Shown: piece after piece, positions 9,316-18,356 of the stretch
How positions within the stretch are numbered: the first letter of the stretch is position 1
Layout: each line of letters opens with the position of its first letter
Origin: Flavobacterium alkalisoli
GTDB taxonomy: Bacteria > Bacteroidota > Bacteroidia > Flavobacteriales > Flavobacteriaceae
Assembly: GCF_008000935.1 (NCBI RefSeq)
Contig: NZ_CP042831.1
Location: forward strand, 620,001 to 684,000
Length of the DNA stretch: 64,000 nucleotides
Reading direction: 5' to 3'
Program-made: the position numbers and the translations under genes
The notes under the pieces: model-generated
The model's input: the letters and a program-made list of their open reading frames with translations, nothing else
Told to the model about the DNA's origin: nothing
The model's database searches: none

Positions 9316-9336
9316 TACTCTATATATATTTATCTT

Positions 9337-9372
9337 AAAAGGGCCAATTTGTATGAATTGGCTCTTTTTTTT
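9337..9372 (+). terminator. Rho-independent terminator after RND operon
   Basis: AAAAGGGCCAATT pairs with AATTGGCTCTTTT across a 6-nt loop (one G-U pair), followed by an uninterrupted T run to 9372. It lies 21 bp past the RND stop codon. Confidence 0.85.
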
Positions 9373-9480
9373 GTCCTCCCCTATCCAAAAAACAACTGAA
9401 AACGCTGAAGATTTACAAACAGAAACTCATAATTTTTTAAATCCTGATAAAAAAAGGGCTAATTTTTTACTTATAATTAA

Positions 9481-9511
9481 TCTAAATAAAGCATTTTTAA
9501 TTTTATTTAGA
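9481..9511. promoter_or_regulatory. Perfect 10+10 inverted repeat upstream of TonB receptor promoter
   Basis: TCTAAATAAA (9481-9490) and its exact complement TTTATTTAGA (9502-9511) are separated by 11 bp, with a second overlapping inverted pair TTTTTAATT/AATTAAAAA (9494-9502 and 9514-9522). There is no T-run or GC content to make a terminator. It ends 15 bp before the -33 TTG of the receptor promoter, the place for an operator; an iron regulator (Fur or DtxR type) is the natural guess from the gene content downstream. Confidence 0.55.
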
Positions 9512-9526
9512 ATAATTAAAAATAAT

Positions 9527-9557
9527 TTGGTTTCTATTTTACTGCCTTATAATTTTG
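9527..9557 (+). promoter_or_regulatory. Promoter of TonB-dependent receptor gene
   Basis: TTG at 9527-9529, 20 bp spacer, then TAATTTTG at 9550-9557, an exact match to the flavobacterial TTG / TAnnTTTG consensus. The receptor ATG follows 28 bp later. Confidence 0.75.
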
Positions 9558-9585
9558 TTGCCGATAAAATAAACACCATCTAACA

Positions 9586-12033
9586 ATGAATATCTCTATA
9601 CTAAAAAAAGCACTGTTTAGCCTTATGCTAATCTGTACAGCGGTAGCAACTGCACAGGAACGCGGCAAAATAAACGGTACAATTACCTTGAGCGGCAATA
9701 CACCTGCCGAAAACATTACGGTGGTTCTTAAGGGAACTGCTTTTTCATCGGTTACAAACACTCAGGGAAATTACGAAATTAAAAATGTAAAACCGGGTAA
9801 CTATGTACTTCGTGTTTCTGCAATAGGTATCGTGCCTGTTGAAGAAAACATTACTCTGGCAGCCGGACAAACTATTTCAAAAAACTTTACCCTTGCAGAA
9901 AGCCAGGAAGAGCTTGATGAAATTGTAATAGACGGTAAAGGAAACAAGTTTACTCGCTCAAAAAGTGCTGTAGTTTCTAAAATGCCTTTAAAAGATATTG
10001 AAAACCCACAGGTTTACAATGTAATCACATCAGAACTATTAAAAGAACAGGTAGTTACAAACTTTGACGATGCCCTTAAAAATGCTCCCGGTATAGACAA
10101 ACTATGGGAAGCAACAGGACGTGGCGGAGATGGTGCAGGCTACTTCTCATTAAGAGGTTTTGCCGTACAGCCAACAATGGTTAATGGTTTACCATCTATC
10201 ACAAACGGAAGCCCTGATCCTGCAAATATGGAAAGTATCGAAGTTATTAAGGGCCCTTCAGGAACTTTATTCGGTAGCTCTCTGGTATCTTATGGAGGTT
10301 TAATAAATATCAATACTAAAAAGCCATATAACTTCTTTGGCGGAAATATATCTTATACTGCCGGTACTTATGGATTAAATAGATTTACAGCAGACATCAA
10401 CACACCGCTTAACGACGATAAAACTGCTCTCTTCCGTTTAAATGCTGCTTATCATACAGAAAACAGTTTCCAGGATGCAGGGTTTAAAAAATCGCTATTT
10501 GTAGCTCCTTCATTATCTTATAAAGTAAACGACAAACTGTCTTTCCTTGTTAATACAGAATTCTTTAATGGAAAAAGCACTAACCAGACAATGCTTTTCT
10601 TAGACAGGGGTGCAGAACTTAGGGTACACGACATGAACGAGTTTAAATATGACAACAAACGTTCTTACACAGGTAACGACCTTTATATAGAGACTCCTAC
10701 GTTTAACATCCAAGCGATAATGAACTACAAACTGTCTGAACAATGGACTTCTCAAACAGTATTCTCAAGAACATCAGCAAAATCTCAGGGATACTACTCT
10801 TACCTGTATGAATCAACAAGGTTTACACCTGTAACAGACGGTGTTGTATTAAGCCGTTACATCAGCAACCAAAATTCTGAAACCTACGGGACAGATATAC
10901 AGCAAAACTTCATTGGTGATTTTGAAATCGGAGGTTTATTCAGAAACAGAATCGTTGTAGGTCTTGACTATTTTAACCGAAATGTAGTTAACAACAGTGG
11001 TGCTTATGTAGGTAATGGTTTGATTTATATTGGTGACAACCTTCAGCAGTTTAACGAACTTGTATTAGGTAATACAGATCCGGCTACATTTACAGATGAC
11101 ACTGGTATACTTACCCAGGCCGGTACTGATGCTCTTCTTGAAAACAGCCCTATAAACCCATCAAAAACAAGCCAGGAAACATATAGTGCTTATGCTTCTA
11201 ATGTTATAAACTTCCTGCCATCACTATCAGCAATGGTAAGTTTAAGGGTAGACCGTTTTGCAAACAAAGGAGACCTGAGTACTACAAGCGATGATTATAA
11301 CCAAACTGCATTTTCTCCTAAATTCGGTATCGTTTTCCAGCCTATTCTTGATAAAGTAGCAGTTTTTGCTAACTACATGAATGGATTTAACAACATTGCT
11401 CCTATAACAGGTACAAGTAATGAGACATTTACTTTTGACCCTGAACAGGCTAATCAGTTTGAAACAGGTGCCAAATTTAACCTTTTAAACAACAAGGTTA
11501 TTGCTACGGTAAGCTACTATGATATTAAAGTAAGCAATACGGTAATCCAGGTAGCTCCTAATGAATATTCACAAGGAGGTGAGCGTTACAGCAGAGGTCT
11601 TGAAGCGAGTGTTACTGCAAGCCCCATAAATGGTCTTAATATTATTGCAGGATACAGCTATAACGACAGTTTACTGGAAACAGCTGCCGAAGGAGATGAT
11701 TTTGCAGGAAAAAGACCTGAAAGTGCAGGACCCAGAAACCTGGCAAACCTTTGGGCAAGCTATAGATTTAAAGGTGGTAAACTAAACGGATTCGGTCTTG
11801 GATTTGGTGGTAACTATGCCAGTAAAAACCTAATCTTTAACAGAAACGTTGGTGGTACATTTACCTTACCGGAATATACAGTACTAAATGCCTCAGCTTT
11901 CTATAGCGTAGATGCTTTTAGTATTACATTAAAAGTTGATAACATTACTAATAAGGATTATTATAAAGGCTGGTCTACAATCAGTCCGCAAAAGCCAAGA
12001 ATTTTCTCAGCAAACGTAACGTATAATTTCTAA
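9586..12033 (+). CDS. TonB-dependent siderophore-type receptor
   Basis: An 815-residue outer-membrane active transporter. A signal peptide (to about residue 23, TAVATAQE) is followed by a carboxypeptidase-regulatory-like beta domain (about residues 28-105), a plug domain (about 125-235, with DALKNAPGIDKLW, YFSLRGFAVQ and SIEVIKGPSGTLFGSS), then a 22-strand barrel ending in ANVTYNF with C-terminal Phe. The plug motifs resemble ferrisiderophore receptors such as FhuE or FpvA. A palindrome stands before its promoter. Downstream DUF4198 and PepSY genes are common partners of iron receptors, so iron or siderophore import is likely; the ligand is not readable. Confidence 0.9.
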   Translation: MNISILKKALFSLMLICTAVATAQERGKINGTITLSGNTPAENITVVLKGTAFSSVTNTQGNYEIKNVKPGNYVLRVSAIGIVPVEENITLAAGQTISKNFTLAESQEELDEIVIDGKGNKFTRSKSAVVSKMPLKDIENPQVYNVITSELLKEQVVTNFDDALKNAPGIDKLWEATGRGGDGAGYFSLRGFAVQPTMVNGLPSITNGSPDPANMESIEVIKGPSGTLFGSSLVSYGGLININTKKPYNFFGGNISYTAGTYGLNRFTADINTPLNDDKTALFRLNAAYHTENSFQDAGFKKSLFVAPSLSYKVNDKLSFLVNTEFFNGKSTNQTMLFLDRGAELRVHDMNEFKYDNKRSYTGNDLYIETPTFNIQAIMNYKLSEQWTSQTVFSRTSAKSQGYYSYLYESTRFTPVTDGVVLSRYISNQNSETYGTDIQQNFIGDFEIGGLFRNRIVVGLDYFNRNVVNNSGAYVGNGLIYIGDNLQQFNELVLGNTDPATFTDDTGILTQAGTDALLENSPINPSKTSQETYSAYASNVINFLPSLSAMVSLRVDRFANKGDLSTTSDDYNQTAFSPKFGIVFQPILDKVAVFANYMNGFNNIAPITGTSNETFTFDPEQANQFETGAKFNLLNNKVIATVSYYDIKVSNTVIQVAPNEYSQGGERYSRGLEASVTASPINGLNIIAGYSYNDSLLETAAEGDDFAGKRPESAGPRNLANLWASYRFKGGKLNGFGLGFGGNYASKNLIFNRNVGGTFTLPEYTVLNASAFYSVDAFSITLKVDNITNKDYYKGWSTISPQKPRIFSANVTYNF

Positions 12034-12061
12034 GAGCAAACTAAAATAAACTATAAGGCAG

Positions 12062-12084
12062 TCCCTTCCGGGTTTCGGGAGGGA
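12062..12084 (+). other. Intergenic hairpin without T-run
   Basis: TCCCTTCCG pairs with CGGGAGGGA over a 5-nt loop (one G-U pair), in the 71-bp gap between the receptor and the DUF4198 gene. It is GC-rich in an AT-rich setting and lacks a T-run, so it looks more like an RNA-stability or processing element within an operon than a strong terminator. Confidence 0.5.
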
Positions 12085-12104
12085 TGTCGTAATTTAAAGA
12101 GAAT

Positions 12105-12837
12105 ATGAAAAAGTCAGTTTTATTACTATTATTATTTATGGTTTCTGCAAAGTCTTTTGCACACTTTATGTGGGTTGAAACCGCACAAACAGGTAAAGTA
12201 AACCAAAAACAGGAAGTAAAAGTTTATTTTGGCGAATACACTTATAATGTAATCGAAAAAGTAAACGAGGAAGCCTTTGGTAAAATGAAAAAGTTTACGG
12301 TATGGGTTGTTTCCCCTAGCGGAGAAAAACAACAGCTTATGGTAACTCCGGGAGAAACTTTTTACACAGGCTACTTTACCCCTAAAACAAACGGTACTTA
12401 CACTGTTGTACTAAATAATAATGAAATTGATGTTATAGACTATACCCAGTATGACTTTGGTATATTCAAAAACACATTACCATTCTGTAGCAAAGGTAGA
12501 AGTAGGTAACAAACCTGCCCAGACAGCGGCTATTAACCCTGAAGGGCTAACAATTGTAGACATTACTAAAAAAGAGCACAAAGAAAAAGGGCAAGCTACC
12601 TTAAAAGTGCTTTATAAAGGTGAGCCTGTAAAAGGACAGGAAGTGACCGTATTTATTTCAGACCTTTGGTCTAAAAAAGTATGGACAGATGAAAACGGAC
12701 AGGTACAGTTTACATTCCCTTGGAAAACAAAATATATTCTTGAGGTAACAACAAAAGAAGAAATTCCGGGAAATTATAACGGTAAAGAATATCAGTTTAT
12801 ATGGCATTGTGCCACTTATGCTATTCCTTTAGGATAA
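12105..12837 (+). pseudogene. DUF4198-type periplasmic protein, interrupted by a frameshift
   Basis: Two overlapping frames form one protein. The first (12105-12509) has a signal peptide (LLLLFMVSAKSFA) and begins HFMWVET, then stops soon after DYTQYDFGIFKN with an unrelated tail. The second frame continues seamlessly as THYHSVAKVEVGNKPAQ and runs to 12837 with an Ig-like ending (GEPVKGQEVTVFISD, GQVQFTFPWKTKYILEV). Removing one A from the run of five at 12468-12472 restores FGIFKTHYHSVAKV. The intact product, about 244 residues, would resemble DUF4198/NikM-type periplasmic proteins found with metal and siderophore receptors. Either a true recent mutation or a sequencing error in a homopolymer explains it. 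Confidence 0.8.
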
Positions 12838-12843
12838 AAGTTT

Positions 12844-14037
12844 ATGAGCAAAAAGAAAGGTAAAAAGAAAGGCTTTAAGCATTGGATAGGTAAAATGCAC
12901 TTATGGCTGGGGTTAACCTCCGGCCTCATGGTTTTGTTCCTTGCCGTAACAGGATGCATTTATGTATTCAGTCAGGAAATTGTAGAGTGGCAGCGAAGTG
13001 ATGAGATTTACGTTCCTGAGGTTAAGGAAAACCGTCTGCCTGTAAGTGCACTATGGAAACAAACACAAAAAGCAATTGGCGACAGCATTCAGATAAACGA
13101 TGTTCACGTTTATAAAAACCCTGAAAAATCGCTGGAGTTTCATTGCTTTAAGGCAAGTCCTGAATCAGAATCCATATGGTATTTTAATACCGTTGAATAC
13201 TATTATAAGGTATATACCGATCCTTATACCGGTAAAGTACTTGGCATTTACAATGAGAAGATGGATTTCTTTAATATTGTAAAGATGCTTCACTGGAGCC
13301 TTTTACTTAAAACCGAGATTGGCCAGCCCATAGTAGGTTGGGGTACCTTTATTTTTGTAATAATGCTTATTACAGGTATTATACTATGGTGGCCTAAAAA
13401 TAAGGCAGCCCGCAAACAGCGCTTTAAATTCCAGTGGAAAGATTCTACACAGTGGCGCAGGAAAAACTATGACCTTCACAACATCCTTGGTTTTTACATT
13501 TCTGTCATAGTGATTATAATTGCCTTTACCGGAATGGTTTGGGCATTTACCTGGTTTCAGGCAATCGTTTATGTGGCAGGTTCGCAAAGCATAACACCTC
13601 CCGAGGTCGTAAAGAAAGAGTCGGTTATAAGTAATAATGATAAAGACATCGCTTTTGATAAAGCATGTGCCTATACCGAAAAACAATATAGCGATGCCGA
13701 TGCTTACAGTATAGGCAAACCAGTGGAAGACAAAGGAGTTATTGATGTATATGTACAGCAATATCCGGGTAAATATTATGTATACCACCAGCTTATGTTT
13801 GACCAATACACCGGTGAATTATTACATAAGCGCAACCACAGCGAAAAGAACTTTGGTGAAAAACTTATTACGGCAAACTACGATATACATGTGGGTGCCA
13901 TACTTGGCATTCCGGGTAAGATAATTGTCTTTATAGCCAGCTTTATAGCGGGTATGCTACCGGTTACTGGCTTCCTTATATGGTGGGGACGAAGAAACAA
14001 AAAAGTAGGAAAAACAAAGCCTACAGTTTCTAAGTAG
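12844..14037 (+). CDS. PepSY-associated TM helix protein (iron-uptake membrane protein)
   Basis: A 397-residue inner-membrane protein starting 6 bp after the DUF4198 stop. It has a basic N-terminus (MSKKKGKKKGFKHWIGKMH), then four membrane helices near residues 20-42, 155-175, 210-235 and 355-380, with a periplasmic PepSY domain between TM1 and TM2 and another between TM3 and TM4. Histidines near the helix ends (HLWLGL, LHWSLL, LHNILG, DIHVG) match the haem/metal-linked PepSY_TM family (PiuB-like). Members are often cotranscribed with siderophore receptors and suggested to reduce ferrisiderophores; that role is inferred here from context. Confidence 0.85.
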   Translation: MSKKKGKKKGFKHWIGKMHLWLGLTSGLMVLFLAVTGCIYVFSQEIVEWQRSDEIYVPEVKENRLPVSALWKQTQKAIGDSIQINDVHVYKNPEKSLEFHCFKASPESESIWYFNTVEYYYKVYTDPYTGKVLGIYNEKMDFFNIVKMLHWSLLLKTEIGQPIVGWGTFIFVIMLITGIILWWPKNKAARKQRFKFQWKDSTQWRRKNYDLHNILGFYISVIVIIIAFTGMVWAFTWFQAIVYVAGSQSITPPEVVKKESVISNNDKDIAFDKACAYTEKQYSDADAYSIGKPVEDKGVIDVYVQQYPGKYYVYHQLMFDQYTGELLHKRNHSEKNFGEKLITANYDIHVGAILGIPGKIIVFIASFIAGMLPVTGFLIWWGRRNKKVGKTKPTVSK

Positions 14038-14104
14038 CAAACAATATAAAAAGTAATTTACGGCCACAGCCGTATCTTGAGTTAGTGTATTCTATTTTTT
14101 ACAA

Positions 14105-14139
14105 AAAAAGGCTGTAAGTATAATCCTTACAGCCTTTTT
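14105..14139. terminator. Bidirectional terminator between convergent genes
   Basis: A 14-bp perfect stem, AAAAAGGCTGTAAG/CTTACAGCCTTTTT, with a 7-nt loop. A and T runs flank it on both strands, so it can end both the iron operon (plus) and the YwqK-like gene (minus). Confidence 0.9.
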
Positions 14140-14162
14140 CAATAAATAAGTTTTTTAACGAC

Positions 14163-14516
14163 TTACTTATTTAAAACTACAGCTTCTTTAGACCACTTCT
14201 TAATATCTGCGATCCTGCTGTCATTATAATCTACCTCGTTAAGGATAGACCCGGTCCAAAAGAACCATTTTCCTGTTTTTTCTCCATTTACATACTCTCC
14301 TATCGCCTGTTTGGTTCCGTCTGCATTATAAGCCACCCACTGTCCGTGAAGCTTACCATCCTTATTATAATAACCCTGTTGTTTAACCTGTCCGTTATCA
14401 TAATAAAAAGTTGCTTTAACAGTTTGGCTTTCTAATTCATATTTTGGCTTTGGAGTCTCTTGTGCTGTAACAAAACATGCTGATAACAGCAATCCGGCAA
14501 TAATTATCTTTTTCAT
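14163..14516 (-). CDS. Secreted YwqK/MORN-repeat-variant protein
   Basis: A 117-residue protein with a signal peptide (IIIAGLLLSACFVTAQ) and three repeats of the MORN-variant type: FYYDNGQVKQQGYYNKDG, LHGQWVAYNADGTKQAIG and EYVNGEKTGKWFFW. Such repeats occur in proteins labelled YwqK-family antitoxins, but here the export signal and lack of a toxin neighbour argue for a periplasmic or surface protein of unknown role. It runs convergent to the PepSY gene with a shared terminator. The cysteine in SACF is not followed by a clear lipobox pattern, so lipidation is doubtful. Confidence 0.7.
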   Translation of the reverse strand: MKKIIIAGLLLSACFVTAQETPKPKYELESQTVKATFYYDNGQVKQQGYYNKDGKLHGQWVAYNADGTKQAIGEYVNGEKTGKWFFWTGSILNEVDYNDSRIADIKKWSKEAVVLNK

Positions 14517-14894
14517 ATCTCGTTTTGTATTTATATTTACTATTATTACTACGAATATACAAAATTATTTTACACTAAATATACATTGACTTAACAATTT
14601 GGTAACATTGAAATAAAATTTAACATACACATATTGTACAATTTACACTGAAACACCAGTAAATACTAAGCCTTTCGGAGATTTTTTGTTTTACATAAAA
14701 AATTCTTTAACTTAACATTAAGTTTACATTAAAAACTCAATATTTTAAGATTTAACCTACAATATTGATGTATTACATTAAATCCTCTCCTTATATATAA
14801 AGGTATATTTCTAAAATAATTTATTTTGACTGCCTAAGTATGAGCATAATTGGTAATTGTTGCTAAATTTGCACATCTAAAATTAATTGAGATA
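14517..14894. other. AT-rich gap upstream of aspS without a gene
   Basis: About 380 bp of very AT-rich DNA between divergent genes. I see no plausible reading frame. It holds a short palindrome (ACTTAACATTAAGT, 14710-14723) and, near its end, TAAATTTG at 14864-14871, a -7 promoter box for aspS with no clear TTG at the right distance. Confidence 0.6.
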
Positions 14895-16640
14895 ATGTAT
14901 AGAAGTCATAATTGCGGAGAGCTTAACGCTTCGCATATCAGTCAGGAAGTAACTTTAGCAGGATGGGTACAAAAAACGCGTAACAAAGGTTTCCTTATAT
15001 GGGCCGACCTTAGAGACCGTTATGGCATTACGCAGTTAATATTTGACGAGGCAAGAACACAAAAAGAAGTTTTTGAACTTGCTGCAACATTAGGCCGTGA
15101 ATTTGTTATACAGGTAAAAGGTACTGTTATAGAGCGCGAGTCTAAAAACCCGAACATGGCTACAGGAGAAATAGAAATCCTGGTAAAAGAGCTTACTATA
15201 CTTAATGCTTCACAAATCCCTCCGTTTACGATTGAAGACGAAACAGACGGTGGTGAAGATATCCGTATGAAATACCGTTACCTGGATATACGCCGTAACC
15301 CGGTAAAAAACAGTCTTCTTTTCCGTCACAAAGTGGCAATGGAGGTTAGAAATTACCTTTCAGGACAAGGCTTTATCGAGGTAGAAACTCCGGTTCTTAT
15401 CAAATCTACTCCGGAAGGAGCACGTGACTTTGTTGTACCTTCAAGAATGAACGAAGGACAGTTCTATGCACTTCCGCAATCACCACAAACATTTAAGCAA
15501 TTGCTTATGGTAGGCGGTATGGATAAATACTTCCAGATCGTTAAGTGTTTTCGTGATGAGGATTTAAGAGCCGACAGACAGCCGGAATTTACACAGATAG
15601 ACTGCGAAATGGCTTTTGTGGAGCAGGAAGATATTATCCAGATATTTGAAGGCTTAACACGCCACTTATTAAAAGAACTTAAAGGCATTGAAGTAGGCGC
15701 ATTCCCAAGAATGACCTATGATGAAGCCATGAAAAAATATGGTAACGACAAACCGGACATCCGTTTTGGAATGGAATTTGGAGAACTGAACGAAGTTGCC
15801 CAACATAAGGATTTTGGTGTATTCAACAGTTCAGAACTTGTTGTGGGTATTGCCGTACCGGGCGGTGCCGCTTATACCAGAAAAGAAATAGACGGACTTA
15901 TTGACTGGGTTAAACGCCCTCAGGTAGGTGCCAGCGGAATGGTATATGTTAAATGTGAAGAAGGCGGAACCTATAAATCATCTGTAGATAAATTCTACGA
16001 CCAGGAAGATCTTAAAAAATGGGCCGAAGCTACAGGCGCTAAAGAAGGTGACCTTATATTAGTACTTTCGGGCGATGAATTTAAAACACGTACTCGCCTA
16101 AGTGCTTTACGTATGGAACTTGCAACCCGTTTAGGTTTAAGAAAACCGGAAGAGTTTGCTCCGCTTTGGGTAGTAGACTTCCCTCTATTAGAATGGGATG
16201 AGGAAACAGAAAGATTCCACGCTATGCACCACCCGTTCACATCGCCAAAACCAAACGATATCCCGTTACTGGAAACCGAACCGGCTAAAGTTAGGGCTAA
16301 CGCTTATGACCTTGTACTTAACGGAAATGAAATAGGTGGCGGATCTATAAGAATACATGACAAAGCTACACAACAACTGATGTTTAAATATCTTGGTTTT
16401 ACCGAAGAGCAGGCTAAAGCACAGTTTGGTTTCCTTATGGATGCTTTCCAGTATGGTGCACCTCCTCATGGCGGACTTGCTTTTGGTTTTGACAGGCTTG
16501 TTGCTATACTTGGCGGACAGGAAACAATACGTGACTTTATTGCATTCCCTAAAAACAATTCAGGCCGCGATGTAATGATTGATGCACCATCAACTATTGA
16601 TGATGCACAGCTTAAAGAATTACATATACAGCTTAAATAA
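14895..16640 (+). CDS. aspS: Aspartate--tRNA ligase
   Basis: Charges tRNA-Asp with aspartate. 581 residues: an OB-fold anticodon-binding domain ([23 protein letters not shown]), the class II catalytic core with motif 2 ([18 protein letters not shown]) and motif 3 ([15 protein letters not shown]), and the bacterial GAD insertion in between. I place the start at the ATG at 14895 ([10 protein letters not shown]); an in-frame ATG at 14850 exists but the promoter box TAAATTTG at 14864-14871 would then be inside the gene. The next gene starts 2 bp after its stop, so the barrel protein downstream may be cotranscribed. Confidence 0.96.
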   Translation: MYRSHNCGELNASHISQEVTLAGWVQKTRNKGFLIWADLRDRYGITQLIFDEARTQKEVFELAATLGREFVIQVKGTVIERESKNPNMATGEIEILVKELTILNASQIPPFTIEDETDGGEDIRMKYRYLDIRRNPVKNSLLFRHKVAMEVRNYLSGQGFIEVETPVLIKSTPEGARDFVVPSRMNEGQFYALPQSPQTFKQLLMVGGMDKYFQIVKCFRDEDLRADRQPEFTQIDCEMAFVEQEDIIQIFEGLTRHLLKELKGIEVGAFPRMTYDEAMKKYGNDKPDIRFGMEFGELNEVAQHKDFGVFNSSELVVGIAVPGGAAYTRKEIDGLIDWVKRPQVGASGMVYVKCEEGGTYKSSVDKFYDQEDLKKWAEATGAKEGDLILVLSGDEFKTRTRLSALRMELATRLGLRKPEEFAPLWVVDFPLLEWDEETERFHAMHHPFTSPKPNDIPLLETEPAKVRANAYDLVLNGNEIGGGSIRIHDKATQQLMFKYLGFTEEQAKAQFGFLMDAFQYGAPPHGGLAFGFDRLVAILGGQETIRDFIAFPKNNSGRDVMIDAPSTIDDAQLKELHIQLK

Positions 16641-16642
16641 AC

Positions 16643-17326
16643 ATGAAAAACTTATTATTCTTACTGTGCTTTACATTTATATCAACAACTGTAAAAGCTC
16701 AAAGTGATGATATAGAAAGACCTTCTGTAGGATTTAACGTAGGTCCTACTTTGTCCAACATAAGAGGAAATGAAGCTGCAGACAAAAACAAATATGCATT
16801 TAACTTTATGGCAGGTGTATCTTTTGAACACCCGGTTAGCCGTCAGTTTTCAATTTTAGCTAATATAAATTACGAACGAAAAACCTTTAAACAGGATATA
16901 GTATTTGACGGGTTTCAAGGAAATTTCGATCCTATCGTAGACCCTGCTTTTCAAACTGGCGAAATAACTTTTAGAGGTACTTTACATTATATTACAATAC
17001 CTTTAGATATAAGGTATTATATAGGTGAGAGTAAAAAAATATTTATTAATGCCGGTCCATATGCATCTGTATTTATTGACGACAGTTATACTCTTGACGG
17101 TGATAAAACAACTGACGGTGATAGCGAAGCCAATTTTAAAACGATGGATTTTGGCATTAATCTGGGTATAGGAACAAAATTTGCATTATCTCAAACTCAG
17201 GCTCTGAGTGTTGAATTAAGACACAATTATGGCCTCACTGATATAAGTGATATGAAACATATAAATGAAAATAAGGTAAAAACTAATGCCTTTAATTTAA
17301 TAGTAAACTGGTCTTTCCAATTATAA
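16643..17326 (+). CDS. Outer-membrane beta-barrel protein (PorT/OMP_b-brl family)
   Basis: A 227-residue exported protein: signal peptide (LLFLLCFTFISTTVKAQ), then an eight-stranded-barrel type sequence opening with SVGFNVGPTLSNIRG and ending in NLIVNWSFQL. The pattern GPYASVFI and TKFALSQTQALSVELRHNYGL is typical of the small outer-membrane barrels abundant in Bacteroidetes. It begins 2 bp after aspS, a chance operon partner rather than a functional one as far as can be told. No ligand or enzymatic motif is visible. Confidence 0.8.
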   Translation: MKNLLFLLCFTFISTTVKAQSDDIERPSVGFNVGPTLSNIRGNEAADKNKYAFNFMAGVSFEHPVSRQFSILANINYERKTFKQDIVFDGFQGNFDPIVDPAFQTGEITFRGTLHYITIPLDIRYYIGESKKIFINAGPYASVFIDDSYTLDGDKTTDGDSEANFKTMDFGINLGIGTKFALSQTQALSVELRHNYGLTDISDMKHINENKVKTNAFNLIVNWSFQL

Positions 17327-17391
17327 GTTTAAAATTTTATAATAAATTCAATGTAAAATAATAATTATAAAAAAATTTTAACATTTTTTCT

Positions 17392-17420
17392 TTGCGGTGT
17401 CATAAATAAGTTTATCTTTG
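17392..17420 (+). promoter_or_regulatory. Promoter of cold-shock gene
   Basis: TTG at 17392-17394, 18 bp spacer, TATCTTTG at 17413-17420: an exact TTG / TAnnTTTG match. About 30 nt lie between the -7 box and the ATG at 17451. Confidence 0.75.
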
Positions 17421-17450
17421 ACCCATTATTAATTATTTTTTTATTACACA

Positions 17451-17648
17451 ATGCGCACAGGCAAAGTAAAATTTTTCAATGAGTCTAAAGGTTACGGATT
17501 CATTACAGACGACGAAACAGGAAAAGACATTTTCGTTCATGCTACAGGAATCAAAACGGAGGATCTTCGTGAAGGTGACAAAGTAAGCTATGAAGAAGAA
17601 GAAGGAAGAAAAGGTAAAGTAGCTGCTCAGGTAGTAGCTATTGACTAA
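17451..17648 (+). CDS. Cold-shock domain protein (CspA family)
   Basis: A 65-residue single-domain nucleic-acid chaperone that binds single-stranded RNA and DNA. Both RNP motifs are present: KGYGFIT (RNP1) and DIFVHAT (RNP2), preceded by GKVKFFNESKG. It has its own promoter and a strong terminator, so it forms a monocistronic unit, as usual for highly expressed csp genes. The C-terminus is acidic then ends in VAAQVVAID. Whether it is cold-induced cannot be read from the sequence. Confidence 0.95.
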   Translation: MRTGKVKFFNESKGYGFITDDETGKDIFVHATGIKTEDLREGDKVSYEEEEGRKGKVAAQVVAID

Positions 17649-17680
17649 TATAAAAATATTATCGATTACCTATTAGGCTT

Positions 17681-17710
17681 AAGCCGCTCTGTTATAGAGC
17701 GGCTTTTTTT
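17681..17710 (+). terminator. Terminator of cold-shock gene
   Basis: AAGCCGCTCT pairs perfectly with AGAGCGGCTT over a 5-nt loop, followed by T's to 17710. Confidence 0.92.
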
Positions 17711-17901
17711 GTTAATAACACACTTAAAATCATTTTTTTAAATATTTTTTTAAGAATAAATTAACATCTAAAATCTATTTTTAAACATTCAATATTCTGA
17801 TTGAAAACAATATAGTTTTTATTTTTATTAGTTCTAAATAAAAATTAAGCCAATAGGACTCATCAATGAGCAAATCCTTTAAATAGTTCAGGCAGGACAT
17901 G

Positions 17902-17909
17902 TATATTTG
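17902..17909 (+). promoter_or_regulatory. -7 box of the nuo operon promoter
   Basis: TATATTTG, a full match to TAnnTTTG, 28 bp before the nuoA ATG. No TTG stands at the ideal distance, so the -33 element is weak or absent. The 289-bp stretch before nuoA (17649-17937) holds no gene. Confidence 0.55.
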
Positions 17910-17937
17910 TGAATTGATTTAATAATTTAACCCAGTT

Positions 17938-18303
17938 ATGCAAACAAATCAGGTAGACTATTTCCCTATATTTATGCAAATGGCGCTTGCCGTGGGCTTT
18001 GTGGTTGCGACCATTATTGTTTCTAACTTTTTAGGACCAAAAAGGCAATCGGTAAACAAGGATAAAAACTTTGAATGTGGTATAGAATCCGTAGGTAATG
18101 CGCGTATACCCTTCTCAGTAAAATACTTCTTAGTTGCCATACTATTTGTATTATTTGATGTAGAGGTAATTTTCATGTATCCGTGGGCCGTAAATTTCCG
18201 CGATATGGGATTTGAAGGCTTTTACAAAATGGGCATCTTTATGCTGCTTCTAGTTGTAGGCTTCTTTTATGTAATTAAGAAAAAAGGACTGGAGTGGGAA
18301 TAG
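17938..18303 (+). CDS. nuoA: NADH-quinone oxidoreductase subunit A
   Basis: A small membrane subunit of respiratory complex I, 121 residues with three helices (near 12-32, 62-82, 95-115). The conserved loop GPKRQSVNKDKNFECGIESVGNARIPFSVKYFL carries the ECG and PFS signature, and DVEVIFMYPWA follows. First gene of a complete nuoA-N cluster; nuoB starts 53 bp downstream. The operon order A-B-C-D-E-F-G-H-I-J-K-L-M-N is the classical one. Confidence 0.95.
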   Translation: MQTNQVDYFPIFMQMALAVGFVVATIIVSNFLGPKRQSVNKDKNFECGIESVGNARIPFSVKYFLVAILFVLFDVEVIFMYPWAVNFRDMGFEGFYKMGIFMLLLVVGFFYVIKKKGLEWE

Positions 18304-18356
18304 TATTAGGTATGCTTTTTGAGGCATAATTACCTGATAATCAAAATTAAATTACT

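Noticed and set aside
9353..9583. 76-codon reading frame between the RND gene and the TonB receptor
   Set aside because: It runs through the terminator, palindrome and promoter and has no coding features.
9316..9585. Riboswitch (for example cobalamin) ahead of the TonB receptor
   Set aside because: No conserved riboswitch core is seen; the palindrome and promoter explain the region.
12451..12837. Separate gene starting at MTLVYSKTH
   Set aside because: The start lies in the wrong frame of the preceding gene and the protein continues that gene's sequence; a frameshift explains both parts better.
14850..14894. N-terminal extension of aspS
   Set aside because: It would contain the -7 promoter box and does not resemble the start of aspartyl-tRNA synthetases.
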